Made by a program: the position numbers and the translations under genes. From CAVQBC01 sp963848415 (GTDB lineage: Bacteria > Actinomycetota > Thermoleophilia > Solirubrobacterales > Solirubrobacteraceae), in assembly GCA_963848415.1 (NCBI GenBank), contig CAWKDN010000001.1, positions 1,612,001 through 1,676,000 of the forward strand: a stretch of DNA of 64,000 bases. The letters run 5' to 3'. The first letter of the stretch is position 1, and each line of letters begins with the position of its first letter. Of the stretch, positions 33,414 through 42,005 are shown in pieces. The notes below the pieces were generated by a model. That model did not search any database and was not told where the DNA came from. It was given only the letters and a program-made list of their open reading frames with translations.

Positions 33414-34325
33414 ATGACAACTGGCCACAAGATCGCCAACCTGACCGGCGTCGTGCTCCCCTTCGTGGGCCTGCTCGCCGCCATCGTGCTGCTGTGGAAC
33501 CAGTTCGTGGACTGGAGCGACCTGGCCGTGATGGCCTTCATGTACGTCATCACCGGGTTCGGGGTGACGCTCGGCTTCCACCGCCTGCTCACCCACCGCT
33601 CCTTCCAGACCTATCGCCCGGTCCAGTACACGCTCGCGACGCTCGGCTCGATGTCGGTACAGGGCCCCGTCATGTCGTGGGTGGCCGACCACCGCAAGCA
33701 CCACGCGCACACGGACGAGGAGGGCGACCCGCATTCCCCGCACGGGCACGGCGGCGGCGTGCGCGGTGCCCTGAAGGGCCTGTGGTACGCGCACATGGGC
33801 TGGCTGTTCGACCGCGCGGGCCAGGCCGAGCACCAGCGCTACGCCCGTGACCTCGTCGAGGACCCGGGGATGCGGGCGATCAACCGCGCCTTCCCGTGGA
33901 TCACGCTGGCCGGCCTCCTGCTGCCCGCCGGGCTCGGCTACCTGATCGACGGCACGCTCGCCGGGGCGCTCACCGGCCTGGTGTGGGGCGGCCTCGTGCG
34001 CATCTTCCTGTTGCACCACGTGACGTGGTCGATCAACTCCGTCTGCCACTTCTTCGGCACGCGGCGCTTCGAGGTCGAGGACCACTCGACGAACGTCTTC
34101 TGGCTCTCGGTGATCTCCTTCGGCGAGTCCTGGCACCACAACCACCACGCCTTCCCGCGCTCGGCCGTGCACGGGCTACGCTGGTACGAGCTGGACCCGA
34201 CCGCCGCGGTGATCCGCGCGATGCGCCGGCTGCGGCTGGCCTGGAACGTGGTCGAGATCACGCCGGAGCGCCAGGCGCAGAAGCTCGCCGCGCCGGGCGC
34301 GGTCCGGGCGCCCGCGCCGGGCTGA
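33414..34325 (+). CDS. Acyl-CoA delta-9 desaturase (membrane fatty acid desaturase)
   Basis: A 303-residue membrane di-iron desaturase. Three histidine boxes are present: HRLLTH at residues 56-61, HRKHH at 93-97, and HHNHHAFP near 245; about four hydrophobic segments flank them. It introduces a cis double bond into acyl-CoA, adjusting membrane fluidity. The C-terminal tail after ERQAQKLA is short and Pro/Ala-rich. It is divergent from a PucR regulator, which might respond to membrane or lipid state; that link is inference. Confidence 0.94.
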   Translation: MTTGHKIANLTGVVLPFVGLLAAIVLLWNQFVDWSDLAVMAFMYVITGFGVTLGFHRLLTHRSFQTYRPVQYTLATLGSMSVQGPVMSWVADHRKHHAHTDEEGDPHSPHGHGGGVRGALKGLWYAHMGWLFDRAGQAEHQRYARDLVEDPGMRAINRAFPWITLAGLLLPAGLGYLIDGTLAGALTGLVWGGLVRIFLLHHVTWSINSVCHFFGTRRFEVEDHSTNVFWLSVISFGESWHHNHHAFPRSAVHGLRWYELDPTAAVIRAMRRLRLAWNVVEITPERQAQKLAAPGAVRAPAPG

Positions 34326-34428
34326 GCGCGGCGGCAGCGCCGCCGTGGCGGCCCGGCGCGTGACCCCGGCCAGGTAGGCCGGGCGATCTTCGTGGCATCC
34401 TTCGGCGCCCGATGGAGAGGTGGCGCCG

Positions 34429-35631
34429 ATGGCCGCGGTGATCGCGATGCTCGTCATCCTCATCGGCTGGTCACTCGTGGCCGGCCGGCTCGGGCGCTTC
34501 AACGTGACGCCGGCGCTCGCGATGGTGCTCGCCGGCATGGTGCTCACCGCGGGCACTGAGCCGTTCGTCAACGTCGGCGTCGACAACGTGATCGCCGAGC
34601 GCGTCGTGGAGGTCACGCTCGCGGTGGTCCTCTTCATCGACGCGACCGAGAGCCCGGGCGGCGTCCTCGGGCGAGAGCCCCGGCTCATGCTGCGGCTGCT
34701 GGCCATCGCGTTGCCCCTCGGCCTGCTGCTCGCGTTCGTGAGCGGCCTTGCGCTCCTGCCCGTCGATGACGTGTGGGTCGTCGCGCTCGCGGCCGCAGTG
34801 GTGGTCCCGACCGACCTCTCCCCGGCCGCGGCCCTGATCCGTGACCGCCGCCTGCCGTCGCGCCTGCGGGGGTTGCTCAACGTCGAATCGGGACTCAACG
34901 ACGGCATCGTGGCCCCGGTCTTCGTCTTCTGCCTCGCCGCCGCCGCCTCCCCCGAGGAGCAGGAGTCGGTGTCCGAGGCGCTGTTGGACGCCGTCCCGGA
35001 CCTGCTGCTGGCGCTCGGCGCCGGGGGGGCGCTGGGCATCGCGGGCGCGCGCGGGCTCGGCTGGGCGTGGCGGCGCGGTTGGACGGAGGCGGCCGCGCTG
35101 CGGCTGGGCGTCCTCGGGTTGCCGCTGCTGTCCTACGTGCTCGCGCTCGCGCTCGGCGCCAACGGCTTCGTCGCCGCCTTCGTCTGCGGCATCGCGTTCA
35201 GCTCCGGGGCGCGCCACATCCCGCACGACGCGCTGCAGCTGACGGAGGACGTGGGCACGCTCATGTCGCTCGCGGTCTGGTTCGTCTTCGGGCAGGTCGT
35301 CGACCAGGCGCTGCGGGCCGGGATCCCGCTCGGGACGATCGTGTACGGCCTGCTCGCCCTGACGGTCGTGCGGGTCGTCCCGGTCGTGCTCTCGCTCGTC
35401 GGCACCGACGTCGGCCGCCGCGACGCCGTCGCGCTGGGATGGCTGGGCCCGCGAGGCCTCGCCTCGATCGTCTTCGGCACGCTCGCCTACATCGAGCTGG
35501 AGGGACAGGCGGGCGTCGTGGTCGTCGAGGCGATGGTCGTCACCGTCCTCGCGAGCGTCGTACTGCACGGCTTCAGCGCCGCGCCGATCGCCGGTGCCTA
35601 CGGTCGCGCGCGCCCGTCCGAGCCCGCCTAG
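34429..35631 (+). CDS. Cation/proton antiporter (CPA1, NhaP-type)
   Basis: A 400-residue integral membrane protein with about twelve hydrophobic segments. AAAVVVPTDLSPAAALIRDRRLPSRLRGLLNVESGLNDGIVAP is the signature of sodium/proton exchangers, with the ion-binding Asp in ESGLNDG. ATG at 34429 is preferred to GTG 34420 because GGAGAGG at 34414-34420 is well placed only for the ATG. It exchanges sodium or potassium for protons. No regulatory domain follows the membrane part. Confidence 0.9.
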   Translation: MAAVIAMLVILIGWSLVAGRLGRFNVTPALAMVLAGMVLTAGTEPFVNVGVDNVIAERVVEVTLAVVLFIDATESPGGVLGREPRLMLRLLAIALPLGLLLAFVSGLALLPVDDVWVVALAAAVVVPTDLSPAAALIRDRRLPSRLRGLLNVESGLNDGIVAPVFVFCLAAAASPEEQESVSEALLDAVPDLLLALGAGGALGIAGARGLGWAWRRGWTEAAALRLGVLGLPLLSYVLALALGANGFVAAFVCGIAFSSGARHIPHDALQLTEDVGTLMSLAVWFVFGQVVDQALRAGIPLGTIVYGLLALTVVRVVPVVLSLVGTDVGRRDAVALGWLGPRGLASIVFGTLAYIELEGQAGVVVVEAMVVTVLASVVLHGFSAAPIAGAYGRARPSEPA

Positions 35632-35658
35632 GCACTGCGCCGGACGGACTCTGATGAC

Positions 35659-36987
35659 ATGTCGGCGATGACCGTCTCGCAGACCGCGCCGGCACCGGCC
35701 GGCCACGAGCGCCCCACCGACGCCCTGATCCGCTACGCGGGGTCGTTTCCCGACTTCCTCGTCGAGTCCGCGGAGGGCGCCTGGCTGACCACGGAGGACG
35801 GCCGGCGGATCCTCGACTTCACCTCGGGCCAGATGTGCTCGACCCTCGGCCACGGGCATCCCGCGATCCTCGCGGCGCTGCGGGAAGCGAGCGGGCGGGC
35901 GATCCACCTGTTCAGCGGCTTCGTCTCCCGCGACGTCACCGAGCTCGCGCGCGAGCTGATGGCGATCCTGCCGGCCCCGCTCGCCCGCGCGATGTTCCTG
36001 TCGACCGGCGGCGAGGCCAACGAGGCGGCGCTGCGGCTGGCAAAGCTCCATACGGGCGGCCACGAGGTGCTCGCGTTCGCGGGCTCCTGGCACGGGATGA
36101 CGGCCGGCGCGGCGTCGAGCACCTACAGCGCCGGCCGCCGCGGCTACGGGCCCGCGCTGCCCGGGACCCTGGCGCTCCCGATGCCCAACCCCTACCGCTG
36201 CCCGATCGCCCACTGCCGCGATCGCTGCGACCTCACCTGCCTGGAGAGCGGCATGGCGCTGGCCGACGCCCAGTCGGTCGGAGCGCCCGCCGCCGCGATC
36301 GTCGAGCCGATCCTCAGCGCGGGCGGCATCGTCCCGCTGCCCGACGGCTACCTCGCGCGCCTGAAGGACATGTGCGAGCAGCGCGGGATGCTGCTCATCG
36401 TCGACGAGGCGCAGACCGCGCTCGGGCGCGTCGGCACCATGTTCGCCTTCGAGCAGCACGACGTCGTGCCGGACTTCGTGACGCTCTCGAAGACGCTGGG
36501 CGGCGGGCTCCCGCTCGCGGCTACGGTCACGACCGACGCGATCGAGGCCGACGCGTTCGAGAAGGGCTTCCTGCACGTCACCTCGCACGTCTCCGACCCG
36601 CTGCCGGCCGCCGTCGGACGCGCCGTGCTCGACACCGTCCTCTCCGAGCAGCTGGGGCAGCGGGCGATCGCCGTCGGAGCCCGGCTGCGGGCCGGCCTCG
36701 AAGAGCTGCAGCGCCGCCACGAGGCGATCGGCGACGTGCGCGGGGTCGGGCTGATGCTCGGCGTCGACCTGGTCTCCGACCGCGAGACGCGCGAGCCCGA
36801 CACCGCCTACGGCGCCGCGGTCACCGAGCGTTGCCTCGAGCTCGGGCTCAGCATGAACATCGTGAAGTTCGCCGGCCTGGGCAGCGTCCTGCGCATCGCC
36901 CCCCCGCTGACGGTCAGCGAGGAGGAGCTCGACCTCGGCCTCGAGATCCTCGACCGCGCGCTCACTGACTGCGCGGGCGCCCGCTAG
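35659..36987 (+). CDS. Class III aminotransferase, 2,2-dialkylglycine decarboxylase-like
   Basis: A 442-residue PLP enzyme. Its blocks DFTSGQM, LGHGHPAIL, HLFSGFVSRDV, STGGEANEAALRLAKL, GSWHGMTAGAASSTYSAGRRG and SHVSDPLPAAVG closely follow the known decarboxylase of Burkholderia cepacia. The PLP lysine is Lys278 in LSKTLGGG. The enzyme decarboxylates 2,2-dialkylglycines such as aminoisobutyrate with pyruvate as amino acceptor. An unusual insertion has four cysteines (Cys181, 186, 190, 194). Its stop overlaps the convergent rfbA stop. It may be cotranscribed with the antiporter 27 bases upstream. Confidence 0.88.
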   Translation: MSAMTVSQTAPAPAGHERPTDALIRYAGSFPDFLVESAEGAWLTTEDGRRILDFTSGQMCSTLGHGHPAILAALREASGRAIHLFSGFVSRDVTELARELMAILPAPLARAMFLSTGGEANEAALRLAKLHTGGHEVLAFAGSWHGMTAGAASSTYSAGRRGYGPALPGTLALPMPNPYRCPIAHCRDRCDLTCLESGMALADAQSVGAPAAAIVEPILSAGGIVPLPDGYLARLKDMCEQRGMLLIVDEAQTALGRVGTMFAFEQHDVVPDFVTLSKTLGGGLPLAATVTTDAIEADAFEKGFLHVTSHVSDPLPAAVGRAVLDTVLSEQLGQRAIAVGARLRAGLEELQRRHEAIGDVRGVGLMLGVDLVSDRETREPDTAYGAAVTERCLELGLSMNIVKFAGLGSVLRIAPPLTVSEEELDLGLEILDRALTDCAGAR

Positions 36988-38063
36988 AGGATCCCGATCT
37001 CCGAGTTGTCGCCGACCATGAAGCGGTAGGCGCGCGGCTGGCGCGTGCCGCGGGCGATCGCCACGTTCTTGCCCAGCAGCGAGGACTCCATCCGCCCCGC
37101 GAGCCCGCGCACCGAGGAGGCCTCGAGCAGGATCGAGTGCTCGACCTCCGCGTCCTGGATCACGCACGCGCGGCCGATCGCGGTGTAGGGGCCGACGTAG
37201 GCGTCGCGCAGCACCGCGCCCGCGCCGATGACCGCCGGGCCACGCACCGTCGCACGCTCCAGCCGCGCGCCGGCCTCGATCACGACCCGCCCCTCGACCT
37301 GGGAGTCGATCAGCTCGCCGTCGATCCGGCGCACGACGGTGTCGAGGATCAGCCGGTTGGCCTCGAGCATGTCGTCCAGCCGGCCGGTGTCCTTCCACCA
37401 GCCCCGCACGATGTGCGGGTCGACCCGGTGGCCGTCGTCGACGAGCCACTGGATCGCGTCGGTGATCTCCAGCTCGCCGCGCGCGGACGGGGTGATCGCG
37501 CGCGCCGCGGCGTGGATGCGCGAGGTGAACATGTAGACGCCGACCAGCGCGAGGTCGGTGGCCGGCGCGGGCGGCTTCTCGACCAGCCGCACGACCGCCC
37601 GGCCGTCGCCGTCGAGCTCGGCGACGCCGTAGTTCTGCGGATCGGGCACCGGCGTGAGCAGGATCAGCGCCTCGGGCTCGCCGGCGCGGAAGGCGCCGAC
37701 CAGATCCTCGATCCCGCCCTGCAGGAGGTTGTCGCCCAGGTACATGACGAACGGGTCCTCGCCCAGGAAGGGCTCCGCGGTCAGCACCGCGTGCGCGAGC
37801 CCGAGCGGCTCGTCCTGGACGATGTAGGTGATCTGCACCCCGAACTGCTCGCCGTCGCCTGCGGCGGCCCGGATCTCGTCGCCCGTCTCGGGCGCGATGA
37901 TGATGCCGACCTCGCGGATGCCGGCGGCCGCCATGGCCTCGATGCCGTAGAAGAGCACCGGCTTGTTGGCGACGGGGACGAGTTGCTTGGCCGACGTATG
38001 CGTTATCGGCCGCAGACGGGTGCCCTTGCCGCCGGAGAGGATCAGGCCCTTGAGCGCGTTCAT
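36984..38063 (-). CDS. rfbA: Glucose-1-phosphate thymidylyltransferase, long form
   Basis: A 359-residue nucleotidyltransferase. The N-terminus LKGLILSGGKGTRLRPITHTSAKQLVPVANKPVLFYGIE is the pyrophosphorylase signature; YIVQDEPLGLAHAV, MYLGDNLLQGG and the VEKPPAPATDLALVGVYMF block follow. It is longer than the usual 290-residue RmlA: the last 100 residues form hexapeptide-like turns (AGARLERATVRGPAVIGAGAVLRDAYVGPYTAIG), a left-handed beta-helix. It activates glucose as dTDP-glucose for rhamnose. It sits 5 kb away from rfbB-rfbD on the same strand. Confidence 0.93.
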   Translation of the reverse strand: MNALKGLILSGGKGTRLRPITHTSAKQLVPVANKPVLFYGIEAMAAAGIREVGIIIAPETGDEIRAAAGDGEQFGVQITYIVQDEPLGLAHAVLTAEPFLGEDPFVMYLGDNLLQGGIEDLVGAFRAGEPEALILLTPVPDPQNYGVAELDGDGRAVVRLVEKPPAPATDLALVGVYMFTSRIHAAARAITPSARGELEITDAIQWLVDDGHRVDPHIVRGWWKDTGRLDDMLEANRLILDTVVRRIDGELIDSQVEGRVVIEAGARLERATVRGPAVIGAGAVLRDAYVGPYTAIGRACVIQDAEVEHSILLEASSVRGLAGRMESSLLGKNVAIARGTRQPRAYRFMVGDNSEIGIL

Positions 38064-38115
38064 GCGGCCGGGGAGGCTACTGGCGTGCGGACCGCCGCGC
38101 CGGAGACCGGCGGGC

Positions 38116-38905
38116 TCAGCCGGCCGGAGCGTCGCGGTCGCGATAGAGCCGCGCCCGCTCGATCGCGGCCGAGGCGGTCTGGGCGAGATGAGCCAGCGCG
38201 GCCTCGTCGTCGCGGGTGCAGGGGCCGTCGTGCTTGTCGAAGAGCTGGATCGCGCCGAGCTCGGCGCCGTCGAGGGTGCTCAGCGAAGCCGCCAGCCAGC
38301 TCGCCGGCCGCAGCTCGCCGGCCCCGCGGAACGGCCCGAGGCCGGCGAGCTCCTCGCCCGCGATCCGCACCGAGCCGCCGCCCGCCAGCTCACGCGCGTC
38401 CTCGGCGACAGAGCATCTCTGCGAGCGACTCGGGCGCGTCGAGAGCGAGCGGGGCGTCGGCCAGGAGCTGGAGAGCTTTGGCGCGCGCGCTCGGTCCGGC
38501 GGCGCTCGGTCACGGCCGCCCGCCGGGCGTCGGCGAACCCGCGCTGGACCATCTCGAAGGTCGCGAGGCCGTCGAGGAAGAAGTCGCCAGGGGCGGGGCC
38601 GCGCCGCTGCGCCTTGGTTGCGGCGGCGCGGCGCCTTGGTTTGCGTCGGCGGCCCCGTCGAGCGCCGCGGCCAGCACCTCCTGGTGGGCGACCGCGAGGT
38701 CGAGCACGCTCAGCCGCTCGAGGTCCGGCTCGGCGCACGGCGTACCACCTCCGCCGCGGCCTGGGCGGCGCGGGCCGCCTCGCGGCCGTGCCCGAGGCCG
38801 TCGATGCCCGCCACCAGCGTGCCCGCCGGCATGAGGCGGATAACAGCCATGACCCGGCTGGTGACCTCGCCGCGGCGGCCAGCGTGAGGAGACGCCCCAT
38901 TGCAC
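38116..38905 (-). pseudogene. Decayed serine phosphatase (RsbX/SpoIIE-like) plus GAF gene
   Basis: Read leftward in three frames: a start VQWGVSSRWPPRRG (GTG 38905), LMPAGTLVAGIDGLGHGREA (phosphatase-like, to about 38745), then in another frame a poorly conserved stretch, then DFFLDGLATFEMVQRGFADA in a third frame (about 38590-38530), and finally a GAF domain end (38370-38116: WLAASLSTLDGAELGAIQLFDKHDG, then TASAAIERARLYRD). This order matches actinobacterial regulators with an RsbX-like phosphatase, linker and GAF. At least three frame changes and missing segments show it is dead. Confidence 0.7.
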
Positions 38906-39179
38906 CGGGACCCGGGACCCGCTCAACGCACGGCCTGCCCGGCCCGCCTGGCGTCGCCTGGCCCGCGCACCAGGTCCGCGCCCGCGGGCCGCGGCCTGGC
39001 CAAGGCGATCCGGACCGACGAGGGGCGGCGATCCTGGTCCGCACCCGCCGTGACCGCGCCTGACCGCCTGGCGCGTCCACTCGGCCCGGGCGCTTGGCGC
39101 TCGGAGCGGAAATCGTGTCACCCACGCTTAACGCCCGTCTGGACCTGGCGCGTCGGCGCTTGTAGGGTCACCGCCCCGG
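38906..39179. other. Non-coding stretch upstream of the decayed phosphatase
   Basis: 274 bases with no convincing gene on either strand. It is rich in short CCTGGCG/CGCCTGG repeats and reads like the eroded upstream part of the neighbouring pseudogene. A cluster of A/T around 39109-39120 precedes the small rightward frame at 39180 and may be a weak promoter. Confidence 0.4.
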
Positions 39180-39389
39180 ATGCCCGCAAACGATCCTTCA
39201 CCACTTCGCCGGCAGCCACCGCCGCGGCAGAAAGTCGAGGCGGTCTCGCGCTTCGGCTGGGCCGGCGAGCTGCGCCCGAGCCAGGACCGCGCGGCTCGCC
39301 GCCGCGAGCGGCTGCGCGAGCACCAGGTCACGCAAGCCTGGCTGCGGCAGCTGGCCGGCGGCCGCGCCGCCGGGCCCGAGCGTCAGTAG
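39180..39389 (+). CDS. Possible small basic protein, 69 residues
   Basis: ATG 39180 to TAG 39389. The product is basic, with a Pro-rich start (SPLRRQPPPRQ), then SRFGWAGELRPSQDRAARRRERLREHQVTQAWLRQL, which could be one amphipathic helix. No domain is recognised. It ends 7 bases inside the convergent flavin-barrel gene. It could be a real small gene or a chance frame in this G+C-rich DNA. Confidence 0.35.
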   Translation: MPANDPSPLRRQPPPRQKVEAVSRFGWAGELRPSQDRAARRRERLREHQVTQAWLRQLAGGRAAGPERQ

Positions 39390-39844
39390 CCGCCGCCCAG
39401 CTTGCGGTGATCCCACGTCACGCGCGAGCGCTCGGCGAACTGCAGCCCGACGCGCTTGGCCGCCTGGGCGCGCATCGCCTCCTGCTGCTCTGAAGACAAA
39501 TCACCGCCGCCGTAGCGGCGCGCGAGCTCTGCCCCGACGCCCGCGACGACCTCCGGCTCGCGATGCAGGATCGCGGTGCAGCGCATCATGACCCCGCGCA
39601 GCTCGGCGTACTCGGCGCCGGCCTCGACCTGCAGCGTGCAGCGAGGGTCTCGCTCGAGGTTGCGCGCCTTCTGGGACTTGGCGTAGGTCCACGCCCACAG
39701 CTCGCCCTCGCGCAGGACGTACCACAACGGCATCAGGTGCGGCCAGCCGTCAGGGCCGTGGGTCGCGCAGGTGACGACGCGCTCTTCGGCGAGGAAGCCG
39801 CTCGCCTCCGCGGCCGACATCCGGATCTGGTCGCGGCGGCTCAC
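39383..39844 (-). CDS. Pyridoxamine 5'-phosphate oxidase-like flavin split-barrel protein
   Basis: A 153-residue protein with the split beta-barrel of FMN/F420-binding proteins: AEERVVTCATHGPDGWPHLMPLWYVLREGELWAWTYAKSQKARNLERDPRCTLQV, then the MMRCTAILHREPEVV block. The xLMPLWYV strand and KARNL segment fit the F420-dependent or FMN-binding type. GTG 39844 overlaps the PafBC stop (GTGA), so the two are translationally coupled. The substrate is unknown. Confidence 0.85.
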   Translation of the reverse strand: MSRRDQIRMSAAEASGFLAEERVVTCATHGPDGWPHLMPLWYVLREGELWAWTYAKSQKARNLERDPRCTLQVEAGAEYAELRGVMMRCTAILHREPEVVAGVGAELARRYGGGDLSSEQQEAMRAQAAKRVGLQFAERSRVTWDHRKLGGGY

Positions 39845-41910
39845 CGGGCCGGCGTCAGCAGCCGCTCGGCCGCGGCCAGTACCGCCTCGCGCGCCTCGGG
39901 CGGATGCAGCACCGCAGCGTCGCCGGCCTCGCGCAGGACCTCGTTGACGAGGTAGTCGACGCCCTTGTAGGCGCGCTCGACGATGATGCTGCCGTCCTCG
40001 AGCTCGGCCAGGAGGGCGCGCTCCTCGCGCGCCCAGCGTGCCTGGTCGGCCGAGATCCAGACGTGCGCGACCCGCGAGCCCACCACCTCGCCGGTCCGCG
40101 GCCAGCCCTCGACGTCGGCGACGGGATCGAGATCAGGGCGCGGGACGTAGCGCTCGTCGAGCACCTCGGCGCGCTTGATCCGGTCCAGGCGGAAGTGGCG
40201 CAGGTCCTCACGCGCGGGATCGAAGGTCGCGACGTACCAGCCCTCGCGCCCGTTCATGACGGCGTAGGGCTCGACCTGGCGCAGCGAGAACCGGTCCTCG
40301 TTGACCGCGTAGTACTCGAGCTCGAGCAGCCGCCGGCCGGCGATCGCCTCGGCCACGACGTGCGCGATCTCCGAGTCGTCGCCGGCCGCCGCGGTGATGT
40401 GCAGGCCCTCGACCACCGGGTCCTCGCCGAGCGCGGCGACGATCTTCTCGCGCGCCGAGGCCAGCGAGCCCGCCGGCAGGTGGTCGCCGAGCAGGTCGAT
40501 GGCGGCGACGAGTGCCTTGGCCTCGATCGGCAGCAGCCGGGCCGGCCGGTCGAAGGTGTCGGAGTAGGGCTCGGGATCGACCTCGATCGTCCCGTCCGGA
40601 TGGACCTCGGCGTAGAGCACGTAGGCGCCGCCGCCGAAGTTCACGACGTTGAGCACGCCGACGTCCTCGCGCAGCTCCTGCTCGGAGATCTGCAGCTGCT
40701 CGCAGACCTCCGTCGCAACCAGCCTGGTGCCCGCCCGGCCGGCCTCGATCAGCACCGAGGCCAGCGTCACCAGGCGGGCGAAGCGCTCGGGTCGGATGCC
40801 CGGCTCGGCGCTCGCGCGCCGGCGCGCGTCGGGCTCCGGGACGGCGCGCGCCTCGGGTTCGATCGCGCGCGCCCCGGCCGGCACGGTCGCGAACGGCTCG
40901 CCGCGGTGCAGGCCGAGGATCCGGTCCAGGCGCTCGTCGGCCTCCTCGGCCAGCGCAGGCGGCCCGACGATGCGCGCCTGGGCGCCGTAGCCGAGCACCC
41001 ATGCCACCACGAGCCGCGGGATGGCGTACTCGGTGCGGAAGATGCGCCCGCCGTCTTCGGCGCCGGCCATCTCGCCGTAGGGCCCGAAGGCGCGCTCGAC
41101 GTGCCAGGCGATGCGGTCGGAGACCCACACCTCGGCCACCCCCTCGGGGTCGCCGAGCTGCCACGGGATGCGGTTGGCGTACGCGCGGGGGTCGAAGTCG
41201 GCCGGGCGCTGGAAGTCGTGCTCGGCCTTGGTCGCGTAGGCGACCTTGCCGCGGATGCGCGAGAGCCGGAACACGCGCAGCGCCTCGCGCTCGTGCGACC
41301 AGCCGACGAGGTAGAACTGCCCGCCCTGGAAGAGCAGCTGGTAGGGGTCGACCTTGCGCATCCCCGTGTCGCCCGACTGCATCGTGTAGTACTCGAACTC
41401 GATCCGCTTGCGGCGGTAGATCGCGGTGTCGACCTTCGCCAGCCGGGCCGAGAGCTCGGCGCCTCCCGCCGAGGCGGTGATGCCCAGGCCGACCGAGCGC
41501 TGGTCGGGCGCGTCGAGCGGGCTCGGCCGGCCCCAGGTGATCTGCTGGAGCGCGAGCCGCAGCGGCTCGGCGTAGGCGAACTCGCCGTCGAGCAGGCTGA
41601 GCGCCGTCTGCAGCGAGGCGAGCTCTGAGTCGGTGAAGTTGATCGCGGGCAGATGGAACGCCTCGGGCGCCAGCGAGTAGTTCTCCTGCTCGGAGAAGCC
41701 GTCGGCCGGCCGGTCCACGCGCAGGTGGATCCCGAGCCCGTCGAGCTCGGCGCGGTCGGCGTAGAAGCGCCGCGCGAAGGCGTCCTCGGTCATGTCCGAG
41801 TAGCCCTCCACGTCACGGCGGATCTCGGTCGCGGTGACCGGTCGCCGCTCCGCCATCAGATAGGCGATCAGCGAGAGCTGTCGAATGAGCTTCTCGGTGT
41901 CCTTCGCCAC
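39841..41910 (-). CDS. pafBC: Fused PafB-PafC WYL-domain transcriptional regulator
   Basis: A 689-residue protein made of two similar halves. Half one (1-330) has a winged HTH (LSLIAYLMAERRPVTATEIRRDVEGYSDM) and a WYL domain (KRIEFEYYTMQSGDTGMRKVDPYQLLFQGGQFYLVGW). Half two (360-689) has another HTH (RLVTLASVLIEAGRAGTRL) and a second WYL domain (LLELEYYAVNEDRFSLRQVEPYAVMNGREGWYVATF). In other actinobacteria PafB and PafC are separate neighbours that activate LexA-independent DNA-damage genes; here they are one chain. GTG 41910 follows an AAGGTGG ribosome site. The coupled next gene is a flavin-barrel protein. Confidence 0.88.
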   Translation of the reverse strand: MAKDTEKLIRQLSLIAYLMAERRPVTATEIRRDVEGYSDMTEDAFARRFYADRAELDGLGIHLRVDRPADGFSEQENYSLAPEAFHLPAINFTDSELASLQTALSLLDGEFAYAEPLRLALQQITWGRPSPLDAPDQRSVGLGITASAGGAELSARLAKVDTAIYRRKRIEFEYYTMQSGDTGMRKVDPYQLLFQGGQFYLVGWSHEREALRVFRLSRIRGKVAYATKAEHDFQRPADFDPRAYANRIPWQLGDPEGVAEVWVSDRIAWHVERAFGPYGEMAGAEDGGRIFRTEYAIPRLVVAWVLGYGAQARIVGPPALAEEADERLDRILGLHRGEPFATVPAGARAIEPEARAVPEPDARRRASAEPGIRPERFARLVTLASVLIEAGRAGTRLVATEVCEQLQISEQELREDVGVLNVVNFGGGAYVLYAEVHPDGTIEVDPEPYSDTFDRPARLLPIEAKALVAAIDLLGDHLPAGSLASAREKIVAALGEDPVVEGLHITAAAGDDSEIAHVVAEAIAGRRLLELEYYAVNEDRFSLRQVEPYAVMNGREGWYVATFDPAREDLRHFRLDRIKRAEVLDERYVPRPDLDPVADVEGWPRTGEVVGSRVAHVWISADQARWAREERALLAELEDGSIIVERAYKGVDYLVNEVLREAGDAAVLHPPEAREAVLAAAERLLTPAR

Positions 41911-42005
41911 GGTCGCCCACCTTAGACAAGCCGTCCCGGGGCCGGACGCGGCCGAACCCGGTGCGGCGCAGTTTCCGCGTTTCCGAGGCTGGTGGCGGCC
42001 GGTCG

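Noticed and set aside
34329..34345. CGGCGGC-AGC-GCCGCCG hairpin after the desaturase as a terminator
   Set aside because: Only a 7-bp stem of simple GC repeat without a T-run; such hairpins occur by chance in this DNA.
34471..37449. A 992-residue leftward open frame
   Set aside because: Antisense to the antiporter and decarboxylase genes, low-complexity Arg/Asp/Gln/His composition typical of shadow frames.
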